From contig NZ_CP120416.1 of assembly GCF_032773895.1 (NCBI RefSeq), forward strand, positions 4,183,001 through 4,247,000: 64,000 nucleotides of DNA. The letters are read 5' to 3'. This DNA comes from Teredinibacter sp. KSP-S5-2. Lineage in GTDB: Bacteria > Pseudomonadota > Gammaproteobacteria > Pseudomonadales > Cellvibrionaceae. The notes beneath the pieces were generated by a model. The model saw only the letters and a list, made by a program, of their open reading frames with translations, had not been told where the DNA came from and did not search any database. Shown piece after piece: positions 16,091-24,561 of this stretch. The position numbers and the translations under genes were made by a program. How positions within the stretch are numbered: the first letter of the stretch is position 1; each line of letters begins with the position of its first letter.

Positions 16091-17381
16091 TCTCTAGGGC
16101 ATCCCAAAGTAATCGAGGATCAAATGATTCGGCGGCAACCATGGTCAGCACCACTACCGCACCAAAAGCAATAATTGCAGGTTCAGGTTCAACAGTATAA
16201 ACAAAACCAAATTGGACAATCGCGACGAGCATGGTGACGACGAACACATCCACCATGGACCAGCGTCCGACAAACTCGGTTAACTTATACAAAAATTGGC
16301 GGTGCCGAACACCGGTCTTCATTTTGGTATGAACAGACCATACCAAATAAGAGAGCACAACTAACTTGGCGATAGGCACCAGGATACTGGCCACAAACAC
16401 CACAATCGCAATCCAATACAGTTCTGCGGTAATGAGTTCTACCACTCCGGAAAAAATCGTATCCGTTTCAACTACACCCAGCGACGAATATGTCATGATG
16501 GGCAAAATGTTTGCTGGGATATACAAAATAGTGGCGGCAATAATTAACGCTGTAGTTTTTTGCAAACTATTTGGGATTCGCTTATGCACTTCAGCATGAC
16601 AACGAGGGCATTGCCCTGTTGATTCCACGATCGATTTCCCCACCATTGCCTGGCAAACCTGGCAATCGTATACCCACTCCAACTCATCACGACAGAAGTA
16701 GTTATTTGTTTCAATCCAGGACCACAATCTCCGTCGGTCCAACTTGAGGTAAGCAAGAATCAAAACGGAAACCAGAATAAAAAACGCATAGGCACCTTTT
16801 TCAAAGTGCAAAATAGCCATATCGTTCAGCTTTACCGAAGCCACCAGCATCCCCAATAAAAATACTTCCAGCATACTCCAGTCCTGTGCCTGGGTTAACC
16901 AACGTAAAATAATTCGCTGGCCGGGTACTTTTTTATTGAGGTTGTACGGAATTAATAAATAGAGAAAAGAAAATATTTCAAACAAAGGAAAAAGGAATAC
17001 TGTAGTCAAAACCAAGCTGGCGAGTAACCACTGATTTCGATCGAACAATGCCCAAAACCCATCCAGAATAGTCGCGGTTTGACTCTGTGAGCCAACTTCC
17101 AACGTCATAAAAGGAAAAGCATTACTGAGGAAAAAAAGCACTAGGGAGGTAACGGCTAGCGATAATCCCCACCCCAACCATTTACTACGGCCGATATGTA
17201 AAACACTGTTGCAATTACAACAGATCATTTCACTTTCAGCCGATATGGCGACCACCTTTTGCAACTCGCCACACGAATGACACAACAACCAGTTTTTATT
17301 AACTGCGAAGACTTCGGCTTCAGGATCCGCAAAAACAACCGCATTAGGACTGGGCGTAGTTGATGTACTTTTGCGTTGCAC
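16074..17381 (-). CDS. pqiA: PqiA paraquat-inducible integral membrane protein
   Basis: The 435-aa protein has two PqiA halves, each opening with a zinc-ribbon-like Cys pair set: CHSCGEL (Cys34/Cys37) with CCNC (54-57), and CQVC with CPRC in the second half, each followed by about four membrane helices. It forms the inner-membrane base of the Pqi lipid transport system. The GTG at 17381 is the start used, with no strong ribosome site. The gene begins 24 bases after the ubiI-like stop, so read-through from the ubiH/ubiI group is possible. Confidence 0.93.
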   Translation of the reverse strand: MQRKSTSTTPSPNAVVFADPEAEVFAVNKNWLLCHSCGELQKVVAISAESEMICCNCNSVLHIGRSKWLGWGLSLAVTSLVLFFLSNAFPFMTLEVGSQSQTATILDGFWALFDRNQWLLASLVLTTVFLFPLFEIFSFLYLLIPYNLNKKVPGQRIILRWLTQAQDWSMLEVFLLGMLVASVKLNDMAILHFEKGAYAFFILVSVLILAYLKLDRRRLWSWIETNNYFCRDELEWVYDCQVCQAMVGKSIVESTGQCPRCHAEVHKRIPNSLQKTTALIIAATILYIPANILPIMTYSSLGVVETDTIFSGVVELITAELYWIAIVVFVASILVPIAKLVVLSYLVWSVHTKMKTGVRHRQFLYKLTEFVGRWSMVDVFVVTMLVAIVQFGFVYTVEPEPAIIAFGAVVVLTMVAAESFDPRLLWDALENEDTE

Positions 17382-17405
17382 GAAATTTCAAACCTACTGT
17401 AGTTG

Positions 17406-18656
17406 TTAAAGACCACCCGCTATTTGCGACAACCGACTTTTCAACCAGGGGTGCTGATCCACAAAAGTCATTCCAACGTTTCTCAGGACACGAATAGCCG
17501 GAGATTCGGCACCGTATACACGCTTAAAAAATTCCATTGCCGACATAGTAGCCAAGTTATGCCCCATGCGGCTGCGCTGGTAGCGATTCAAAATAGAATA
17601 ATGCTGTAGCGGAACCTTCCGTTGCCAAGCTCGATTTATCTCCAGCGCGAGCGCTTCAACATCGTAAAAACCTAAATTCACCCCCTGCCCTGCAAGGGGA
17701 TGTATGGTGTGGGCCGCATCGCCCACCAAAGCGAATCCGGGCCGGACATAATGTTTCGCATGACGCTGACGAAGCGGGATGCCATAACGCTTATCCACTT
17801 CAAGAATAGACCCGAGCTTTTTCTCAAAAACCAATTCTAGTCTTTGAATAAATTCGCTATCTGGTAAGGACAAATATTCTTTTGCCCGCTCAGAATTCAG
17901 TGACCACACAATTGAGCAATAATTCTGCGATGCTTCATCTTTCTCTGATACCGGTCTATCACTCAAAGGTAAAAAAGCAAGCGGACCATCACTGGTAAAA
18001 ACCTGCCAAGCTGTAAACTGGTGAGACAGGGATGTTTTTACTGTGGTGACGATCGCAGTGTGTCCGTAGTCCCATTCCCGCGTTTCCAATAACGCTTTAC
18101 TGCGCAAACTGGATTTTGCACCATCTGCCGCAATAAGCAGGGGCGCGGTAAGCTTATGCCCGCTGTCCGTTACAATGGTGTTACGCTCGCAGTCGTCTTG
18201 GTAGAAATTTACATCCTTACAGCCCACGCCCTGGAGGAAGACAATATTTCTCAAGGTTTCAATTTTCTGCTGTAACGCCTTAACTACCACACTGTTTTCA
18301 ACAATATGACCCAGGTTATCTTCATGTTGATCATCGCAATCAAATTCCAGCTTTCCTGTTCCTTCAGAATCCCAGATTGTCATATGAAAATACGGGCAAA
18401 GTCGCTGCAGGGATATATCCTGCCACACACCAATACCCTGCAAAAACTGGCTGGATTTTTTAGATAACGCCACTACTCTCGGGTCGAAAGCCTCGGCTGT
18501 GTATTGGGCAAACGTATTCGCGGACTCCAGCAAAGCAATGGAAAACTGATCCGATATCTCTGCCAGTGCAATCGCCAACGAACAGCCAACCATTCCTCCG
18601 CCGACAATAATTGCGTCGAATTGTTGCTCTTTTGGGTTAACGGTATCTGAATGCAT
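17406..18656 (-). CDS. ubiI: UbiI/VisC-like FAD-dependent 2-octaprenylphenol hydroxylase
   Basis: The 416-aa class A flavin monooxygenase shows VGGGMVGCSLAIAL near the N terminus, ADGAKSSLR in the middle and FALVGDAAHTIHPLAGQGVNLG for FAD binding. It hydroxylates the ring in aerobic ubiquinone synthesis. The choice UbiI over UbiF rests on the gene order pepP-ubiH-ubiI, the same as in E. coli. It starts four bases after the ubiH stop codon. Confidence 0.87.
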   Translation of the reverse strand: MHSDTVNPKEQQFDAIIVGGGMVGCSLAIALAEISDQFSIALLESANTFAQYTAEAFDPRVVALSKKSSQFLQGIGVWQDISLQRLCPYFHMTIWDSEGTGKLEFDCDDQHEDNLGHIVENSVVVKALQQKIETLRNIVFLQGVGCKDVNFYQDDCERNTIVTDSGHKLTAPLLIAADGAKSSLRSKALLETREWDYGHTAIVTTVKTSLSHQFTAWQVFTSDGPLAFLPLSDRPVSEKDEASQNYCSIVWSLNSERAKEYLSLPDSEFIQRLELVFEKKLGSILEVDKRYGIPLRQRHAKHYVRPGFALVGDAAHTIHPLAGQGVNLGFYDVEALALEINRAWQRKVPLQHYSILNRYQRSRMGHNLATMSAMEFFKRVYGAESPAIRVLRNVGMTFVDQHPWLKSRLSQIAGGL

Positions 18657-18660
18657 ATTT

Positions 18661-19926
18661 CTATTTGAACGCTTGTAAATTGGTTCTGGAAAACCCCTGT
18701 CCCATCATCTGCTTGAAAAACATCTGCTTGGCAACCGGCAACAACTCTAAAGATAGCAACCCACTGGTGCGTACCACTTGTGAAGAAAAACGATCAGTGG
18801 AAAACAACTGGTTAAAACTATGGCTAATAAATGTGGTTAACCATTGGTCCTGCTCTTGCTCAGCGATATAACGCTGTAACACACTCAAAGAACCAATCTC
18901 TTCGCCGTTGCGCAAGGACTGCCCCAAAATAGCGGTAAGCTGTACACAATCCCTTAAAGCCAAATTAAAACCCTGGCCAGCAACAGGATGTAAGAAGTGC
19001 GCAGCATTCCCCATCAACACTATCCCTGTTCGCACTTGCTCCTGAGCCATCATCAGCTTGAGAGGATAGCTTACTCTCTGTCCGACTCGCAGAAACCTGC
19101 CCTGCCGGTAGCCAAAGAAGCAGTGCAACTGTTGTAAAAATTCGTCGTCAGACATATCGAGAAACTGGTCAACCAGCTCACTCGGCCGAGTCCAAACCAA
19201 TGCAAATTTGCCTACACCGGAATCGCTTTTTAACGGCAGCAGCGCTAAGGGACCTTGCTCGGTAAATCGCTCATATGCACGACCATTATGAGCCTGATCG
19301 GTTTCCACATTAGCGATTAAGGCATGCTGATCATAGGCTTTTTCTGTTACCTGTATGCCAAGACCAGCTCTTAATCGCGAATCTGCTCCGTCAGCAATGA
19401 TCGCCAAACGGGAAAATAAAACGTGCCCCCCTTGACCATCGGTGTAGAAAATCTGCGAACCACCTTTGACTGGCATGATCGATTCCACAACGGCTTCACC
19501 AATCAAGTTTATTTGCTCAATCTCCTGAACCTGTTCAAACAACACTCGTCCAAAACCCGTGTTACCCACAACATAACCAAGTTCTTTCTGACCATTTTCT
19601 TCCTTGGCGTAAGTCACACCACCCAAATGCCCCCGATCAGAAACCAGAACCTGTTCTATTTCGCAAGCAGCAGGTAAAAGCGCAGACCAGATACCCAGAT
19701 TCTGGAGCACTTCAACAGTATTCGCAGACAGTGCGGTTGAGCGTTCATCAAAGCTTGGTTGAACAATCGGAGCCACAGCGTCAGAAGGAAAGGGAAGCGA
19801 TTCAATTACAGTAACAGAGAGCTGAGGTATTTCCCGGCACAACAATAAGGCAAGTGACAGCCCGACCATGCCACCACCAACAATCACAATATCCTGTTTT
19901 TCCGCTGGAGCTTGCTGTTTTTTCAT
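18661..19926 (-). CDS. ubiH: UbiH 2-octaprenyl-6-methoxyphenol hydroxylase
   Basis: The 421-aa protein has the UbiH/COQ6 flavin fold: IVGGGMVGLSLALLL, IADGADSRLRAGLGI, and IVLMGNAAHFLHPVAGQGFNLALRD. The usual GDAAH reads GNAAH here, a known UbiH-type variation. It adds a ring hydroxyl in aerobic ubiquinone synthesis at the inner membrane. It lies directly after pepP (three bases between genes) and four bases before the ubiI-like gene, matching the conserved ygfB-pepP-ubiH-ubiI operon. Confidence 0.9.
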   Translation of the reverse strand: MKKQQAPAEKQDIVIVGGGMVGLSLALLLCREIPQLSVTVIESLPFPSDAVAPIVQPSFDERSTALSANTVEVLQNLGIWSALLPAACEIEQVLVSDRGHLGGVTYAKEENGQKELGYVVGNTGFGRVLFEQVQEIEQINLIGEAVVESIMPVKGGSQIFYTDGQGGHVLFSRLAIIADGADSRLRAGLGIQVTEKAYDQHALIANVETDQAHNGRAYERFTEQGPLALLPLKSDSGVGKFALVWTRPSELVDQFLDMSDDEFLQQLHCFFGYRQGRFLRVGQRVSYPLKLMMAQEQVRTGIVLMGNAAHFLHPVAGQGFNLALRDCVQLTAILGQSLRNGEEIGSLSVLQRYIAEQEQDQWLTTFISHSFNQLFSTDRFSSQVVRTSGLLSLELLPVAKQMFFKQMMGQGFSRTNLQAFK

Positions 19927-19929
19927 CCG

Positions 19930-21246
19930 TTAAGCCTGCGCCATCAGCGCTTCAATTTCTTCAATTGTTCTCGGCGCATTGTCGGTTAGAACCCGGTAGC
20001 CGTCTTTGGTGATCAGCACGTCATCCTCAATTCGGATACCGATACCACGCCACTTTTTTGCGACATGCTCATTGTCTGGCGATATATAGATACCGGGTTC
20101 AACCGTCATCACCATACCCGGCTCCAGAACACGCCATTCATCGCCCACTTTATAGTCGCCGACATCATGCACATCGAGCCCTAACCAATGACCGATACGA
20201 TGCATATAAAACGTTTTAAACGTTTCCCGTTCTATGTTATCTCCGAGATCTCCCTGCAACAGCCCCAAGTCGATTAACCCCTGGGTGATTGCCGCTACGG
20301 AAGCATCATGAGGTTCATTCCAGTGGTTCCCCGGCACAATTTTTTCCATCGCAGCCGCCTGAGCCCGCAATACAACCCGGTAGATATCGGCCTGCTCTTT
20401 GGAAAAAACACCGTTTACCGGAAAAGTGCGGGTAATATCCGCCGCGTAGCCCTGATACTCTCCGCCCGCATCAATCAACACCAAATCACCATTTTTCAGC
20501 TTATCGGTGTTTTCCACGTAATGCAGAATACAGGCATTTTTGCCACCGCCGACAATCGGGTTATAGGCCTGCTCTCTCGCTCCCTGCATAGCGCACTCAT
20601 GGCGAATCTCCGCTTCAAGCTGGTATTCATACACCCCAGGTTTACAGGCTCTCATAGCACGTATGTGAGCCTCGGCAGAAATACGACCCGCTTCTTCCAT
20701 CAGGCGTATCTCCGCGGCGCTTTTATACAACCGCATGTCGTGCAGTATATGGTCGAGATCGAGAAATTCCCCAGGCGGGGTTGCCCCGGAGCGCACCTTG
20801 GCACGAATACGATTCACCCAATCCATTACGTGCTTATCGAAATCAGCGTCGCGCCCCATCGCATAGTAAAGCCGCTGCCGGCCTTCAATTAAACCGGACA
20901 AGATTTCATCAATGTCATCAATAGGAAATGCATCATCTGCGCCGTACTTAACAATGGCGCCTTCCGGCCCAGCCCTATAGCCGTCCCATATTTCTTTTTC
21001 CGGGTCTCTGTCCCGACAAAATAAAACAAACTCGCCGTGCTCTCGCTCGGGGATCAGAACCAAAACCGCATCGGGCTCCGTAAAACCAGTCAAATAATAG
21101 AAATCGCTGTCCTGGCGAAAGAAATAATCCGTATCACGACTCCGGGTGCGCTCCCGACCAGAAGGCAATATTGCGATGCTGTTTGGCTCCATCATCTCCA
21201 TCAACGCTTTACGGCGTCGACTGAATTCTTGCTTGCCTATAGTCAT
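19930..21246 (-). CDS. pepP: Xaa-Pro aminopeptidase P
   Basis: The 438-aa protein has an N-terminal creatinase-like domain and a pita-bread metallopeptidase domain. The dimetal ligands are complete and fall almost exactly at E. coli positions: Asp259 (LIDAGG), Asp270 (AADITRTF), His353 (IGHWLG), Glu383 (VEPGIY) and Glu407 (RIEDDV). It removes N-terminal residues before proline. It lies between ygfB and ubiH in the conserved leftward operon, 15 bases after ygfB. Confidence 0.96.
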   Translation of the reverse strand: MTIGKQEFSRRRKALMEMMEPNSIAILPSGRERTRSRDTDYFFRQDSDFYYLTGFTEPDAVLVLIPEREHGEFVLFCRDRDPEKEIWDGYRAGPEGAIVKYGADDAFPIDDIDEILSGLIEGRQRLYYAMGRDADFDKHVMDWVNRIRAKVRSGATPPGEFLDLDHILHDMRLYKSAAEIRLMEEAGRISAEAHIRAMRACKPGVYEYQLEAEIRHECAMQGAREQAYNPIVGGGKNACILHYVENTDKLKNGDLVLIDAGGEYQGYAADITRTFPVNGVFSKEQADIYRVVLRAQAAAMEKIVPGNHWNEPHDASVAAITQGLIDLGLLQGDLGDNIERETFKTFYMHRIGHWLGLDVHDVGDYKVGDEWRVLEPGMVMTVEPGIYISPDNEHVAKKWRGIGIRIEDDVLITKDGYRVLTDNAPRTIEEIEALMAQA

Positions 21247-21261
21247 AAGGAAAAAGTACCT

Positions 21262-21849
21262 TTAGTGAATAGTGTGATTGCCGTCTTCGTCAGCGATTGG
21301 AGCACTTGCTCCACTCTTACCTAAATATACGTTGAGAACAGCCGTCCGAACAAATTCCTGCAAAGACACCAACGACTTTTCAGCCTCTTCCAAATCTTCG
21401 TCCTCAAACTCTGTTTGCATTTGCGAGATTTGGGCGATGCTCCGCAGAGTGTCTTCTGCGTCGTCAGTATTTTTTAATGTATCGTTAGCAAGACCAGAAG
21501 CACTTAGCCCCTCAAGAAAGCCTGCGCACCAAAGGGACGTTTCCGCCGCGCGACGATGCAGACTGGCTTCATCGTCAGGCCATACGGGAGTAAAAGACAG
21601 TTGCTCATCCCCAAGTGCCTGTTCTGCCAGGGCTTTAAGCGATATCAACTGTTCCATCTCTTCCTCTGCCGGAGGCAGGTACTCCAGTTCCATGAATTTA
21701 ATTAGGTCTTGCTGCCAGGCTTCGGCAGTGTATTGCTGCTCACCACATAGTTTCCCCACGAGAAAGCCGTGGACCTTGGAAGGCGAGGGAACTGCCCCAA
21801 TATTGAGGAAGAAGTCATTTAAGTACGAAAACTCTAGAATATTGCTCAT
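21262..21849 (-). CDS. ygfB: UPF0149 (YgfB-like) protein
   Basis: The 195-aa all-helical acidic protein shows the UPF0149 marks: an opening helix with SPSKVHGFLVGKLCG, a central WCAGFLEGLS and a C-terminal LQEFVRTAVLNVYL. No catalytic site is known; in Pseudomonas aeruginosa a YgfB homologue affects ampD/ampC expression. It is the first gene of the ygfB-pepP-ubiH-ubiI group and is divergent from TIGR02449-zapA, leaving about 200 bases that must hold both promoters. Confidence 0.9.
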   Translation of the reverse strand: MSNILEFSYLNDFFLNIGAVPSPSKVHGFLVGKLCGEQQYTAEAWQQDLIKFMELEYLPPAEEEMEQLISLKALAEQALGDEQLSFTPVWPDDEASLHRRAAETSLWCAGFLEGLSASGLANDTLKNTDDAEDTLRSIAQISQMQTEFEDEDLEEAEKSLVSLQEFVRTAVLNVYLGKSGASAPIADEDGNHTIH

Positions 21850-22055
21850 AACTCGGATTTAACGTTTGTTTGGAAAAGGCTAAGGCCTGGATTGAGAGAG
21901 GAGGCAATGCTAACATTTTTGCCCCAAAACCTTGTACTTTTTCATGATTTTTCAAGAAAACACTATACTTAGCGAAAGCTTAGTAGAATTCGGCGAAGGA
22001 ATTAATTACCCTAAAGATCCTTTAACGTGATCATTTGCGCGACTGTAGATACACT

Positions 22056-22262
22056 ATGTCAAACCAACTACTCAGCAATGTCGAAGCCAAGCTTGACGAG
22101 CTAATTGAGCTCTGCGGTAAATTGGAGAAGGAAAACGCCACCTTAAAGGCCAAGGAAGAGACTTGGCACCAAGAGCGAAAACGGCTACTGGAAAAAAATG
22201 AAATAGCTCGGACTCGAGTCGAAGCTATGATTAACCGGTTAAAAAACCTAAAAGAAGATTAG
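22056..22262 (+). CDS. TIGR02449-type coiled-coil protein
   Basis: The ATG at 22056 gives a 68-aa protein that is one long heptad coiled coil: LSNVEAKLDELIELCGKLEK, then lysine/glutamate-rich heptads and RVEAMINRLKNLKED. It resembles ZapB-like small coiled coils. The gene regularly precedes zapA in gammaproteobacteria, so a divisome link is inferred. An upstream TTG at 22035 would add seven residues that do not fit the coil. It starts 206 bases from ygfB on the opposite strand. Confidence 0.8.
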   Translation: MSNQLLSNVEAKLDELIELCGKLEKENATLKAKEETWHQERKRLLEKNEIARTRVEAMINRLKNLKED

Positions 22263-22279
22263 ATTCTTAAGCGAAGTAT

Positions 22280-22585
22280 TTGGAAATCCAACCCGTGAAA
22301 GAAAATCAGCGAGTATTCGTCAATATTCTTGACAAGGAATATCAAGTTGCATGTAAAGCCGAGGAGCGCGATGAACTGATCAGCGCAGCAAGCGAGCTAG
22401 ACGAACGAATGCGTGCCATCAAATCCAGTGGGGCCATTATTGGCCTTGAACGTATGGCAGTCATGGCCGCCCTCAATCTGTGCCACGAACTGCAGCTGGT
22501 GCGCAAAGGCAGTAAACCGGCGGACACTAGCTCTCTGGAACGGATAGCGCACAAACTGGAAAAAGCCCTAGGCTCCACCAACTAA
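22280..22585 (+). CDS. zapA: cell division protein ZapA
   Basis: The 101-aa protein matches ZapA: VNILDKEYQVACKAEERDEL for the N-terminal strand-helix head, then SSGAIIGLERMAVMAALNL and a dimerising helix. ZapA crosslinks FtsZ filaments at the Z ring. The start is TTG at 22280, or GTG at 22295; neither has a strong ribosome site, and the 17-base gap after the coiled-coil gene suggests coupling. A 10-bp hairpin follows, then the 6S RNA gene and fau, the standard order. Confidence 0.92.
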   Translation: MEIQPVKENQRVFVNILDKEYQVACKAEERDELISAASELDERMRAIKSSGAIIGLERMAVMAALNLCHELQLVRKGSKPADTSSLERIAHKLEKALGSTN

Positions 22586-22597
22586 GCTTTCCCTGCT

Positions 22598-22627
22598 CAT
22601 GTGGGTACTCACTCAACTACCCACATG
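22598..22627 (+). terminator. hairpin after zapA
   Basis: CATGTGGGTA (22598-22607) pairs perfectly with TACCCACATG (22618-22627) around a 10-base loop. It lies 12 bases after the zapA stop. No T run follows, so it may be a processing stop or a weak terminator. From here to about 23000 the sequence is A/T-rich and I see no gene. Confidence 0.5.
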
Positions 22628-23031
22628 CCCTACTTGCACTCCTCACCTTACCGCATACAACACCGCCCCAAAATTACAAAAAGCAAACAATTAACGACGT
22701 GTTTTTATACGATTAAGAAATAGCAATGCTCAGATCCATTCTTTGACAAAAACAGAATCTGGCGCTAGTAAAAAACAACAGAAAAAACTTATGTTTTTTT
22801 TGATTAAAACTTTCAATTAAAAAGCTATTGACTTACACACATATTCGTTGTTTTCGAAATACACAAACGTCAATAAACACCCCTGAAATCGGCGTATATA
22901 AGCTCAACAAATTTACCACACTGGAAAGCAACTCATTTCACTTGATTGCTTTTTTTAATTAAGATTTGACGAAGTTTAAAAATTTAAAAGTCAAGACTGG
23001 TGATTAAAGAAAAGCATGCGTATACTTAAAA

Positions 23032-23208
23032 CATGCCTGGGGTGTTTGCCAGCTTGGCTGAATCCCTGAGCCGATAAAGTGTTTATCGGAGGCAACTAGT
23101 TCATATTGGTGTGCATGTCCGCTCGACGGGAAGCCTTATATATGTCAGTTCCCTCCCCCTTGGACCTCCCGGTTCAAGGTAAAGTCAACAGCGGCACTAC
23201 CGGGCATA
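23032..23208 (+). ncRNA. ssrS: 6S RNA
   Basis: The sequence between zapA and fau shows the 6S landmarks: CCCTGAGCCGATA (23074-23086), a central internal-loop arm with GTGTGCATGTCCGCTCG and GGGAAGCCTTA, the CCTTGGACC / GGTTCAAGG hairpin (23158-23179), and CAGCGGCACTACCGGGCA closing against TGCCTGGGGTG at the 5' end. The RNA mimics an open promoter and holds sigma-70 RNA polymerase in stationary phase. A TATACT box at 23021-23026 is a fitting -10 for a start near 23032-23034. The ends are estimated from the closing stem. As elsewhere, it is probably co-transcribed with fau. Confidence 0.92.
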
Positions 23209-23236
23209 TTCTCTCACACTATACATCCCTCCATTA

Positions 23237-23806
23237 ATGAATAAATCCCATCTAAGGCAAAAGATTCGCGCACAGCGAAATGCTCTTTCTCCTTTAAAGC
23301 AACAAATTCATGCAAAAAAAATTACAAAAAAAATAGTCGGTAGCGGATTATTACGCCACGCAAAGAAAGTTGCTGTTTATCTTGCAGCCGATGGAGAGAT
23401 CAACACCGACGAAATAATATCCCTTTGTAATAAAAATAAAATTAAAGTTTTTTTACCTTGCATACAGGCCGATAAAACATTGCTTTTTCGCCAGTTAGGC
23501 AAACACAAAACGTTAAAGAAAAACCGCTTCGGTATTCTTGAACCACACATCAGCCAACCACAGTGCGCAATACAACAACTGGATATTATATTTATGCCTC
23601 TTGTCGCTTTTGACCGCAGAGGAAACCGCCTGGGTATGGGGGGAGGGTTTTACGATAGAACTCTCGCATCTGACCGTATGCGACACAAATACCAAACAAA
23701 GTTTGTGGGCTTGGCTCACGCCATTCAGGAAATCGAATTACAACCAAGTGAGTGGGATGTCAGTTTGGATGGAGTGGTAACAGAGAGAGAAGTGATTTGG
23801 TTCTAA
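23237..23806 (+). CDS. fau: 5-formyltetrahydrofolate cyclo-ligase
   Basis: The 189-aa protein begins MNKSHLRQKIRAQRNAL, the usual basic helix, and carries the ATP/folate loop RLGMGGGFYDRTLA and a C-terminal WDVSLDGVVTER. It converts 5-formyl-THF to 5,10-methenyl-THF with ATP. It starts about 30 bases after the 6S RNA end, the arrangement conserved from E. coli (ssrS-ygfA), where the RNA is cut from a joint transcript. Confidence 0.94.
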   Translation: MNKSHLRQKIRAQRNALSPLKQQIHAKKITKKIVGSGLLRHAKKVAVYLAADGEINTDEIISLCNKNKIKVFLPCIQADKTLLFRQLGKHKTLKKNRFGILEPHISQPQCAIQQLDIIFMPLVAFDRRGNRLGMGGGFYDRTLASDRMRHKYQTKFVGLAHAIQEIELQPSEWDVSLDGVVTEREVIWF

Positions 23807-23853
23807 TTGGTGTATCGACTTGCGAAGGCATCCTGCCCCCGCAGTAACAGTTT

Positions 23854-23991
23854 CTAGCGTGTAGCAACACCCTGTTGTAACGCGGCAGGAGGAACAGGGT
23901 CTTTATCAAAGACATCTGTGAGCCCTAACCCACTCGCTAATAGCCCTACAACAAACACCAGAGCAGCTAGAGTTAATACATCAGTTTTCAT
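23854..23991 (-). CDS. 45-aa single-pass membrane peptide, unrecognised
   Basis: On the minus strand an ATG at 23991, with AAGAGG eight bases upstream, opens a 45-codon frame. It starts MKTDVLTLAALVFVVGLLAS, giving one membrane helix (about residues 5-24), then a polar tail with DKDPVPPAALQQG. The good ribosome site and clean helix support a real gene; I do not know the family. It is convergent with fau. An inverted repeat ACACAT/ATGTGT (24076-24094) lies about 85 bases upstream and could be an operator. Confidence 0.5.
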   Translation of the reverse strand: MKTDVLTLAALVFVVGLLASGLGLTDVFDKDPVPPAALQQGVATR

Positions 23992-24059
23992 AGCTAATGC
24001 CTCTTCGCCCGTTTACATTTTTTATTGTTATAACCGGAGCTGAATTTATACCTATTTAC

Positions 24060-24340
24060 ATGCCAAATTTCAAATACACATCACAAAAATGTGTCTATAC
24101 TTATTAGCTTATGCTACCCCAGTCTCATTTCCAGACACCTTTTAATGCAAGTGCTACGGCCATCACAGATATAGTAAACACTCACACCAAAGTGTGAAGT
24201 CCGGCGCATGAAAAATATGAGTTTTTGGCGACAAAAGTGTGAAAATCCGAGATAGGGCGTCCTGGAAGAAATTCGGGGCTCTTTTTCACACACATCAAAC
24301 TACTTTCATAGAAGCCCTTTCCCATTCCTCATTAATAATT
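24060..24340. promoter_or_regulatory. gap with repeated GTGTGA-type motifs
   Basis: This stretch between the 45-aa gene and the MBL gene has no convincing ORF. It holds AAGTGTGAA at 24190-24198 and again at 24235-24243, a palindrome TCACACCAAAGTGTGA at 24182-24197, an inverted TTTTTCACACA at 24282-24292, and ACACAT-N7-ATGTGT at 24076-24094. The repeated core suggests binding by one regulator, possibly the AraC-type protein encoded at 25697-26758; that is inference. Between 24340 and 24561 I see nothing else definite. Confidence 0.35.
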
Positions 24341-24561
24341 ATTAGTTATTTAGATATTCCTGACAGGCATTAACCAATGCGTTCGCCACAGTATTAGTGC
24401 CCAACTCAAAATAGAGGCATCCGACAGATTTGTTATGCTAATTATTGTGCCGAAATCCACTTTTTCCGGACAAAGAAGTCCTGATTCATAAATCTGGACG
24501 CTTATTTCAACCCAAAATCCTAGTTTGTCGATCCACCTATCCTTTTTCCAAATAGGAATCG

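Noticed and set aside
22035-22055. N-terminal extension of the TIGR02449 gene from TTG
   Set aside because: The seven extra residues (with Cys and Tyr) do not fit the coiled coil, and the ATG at 22056 gives the normal N terminus.
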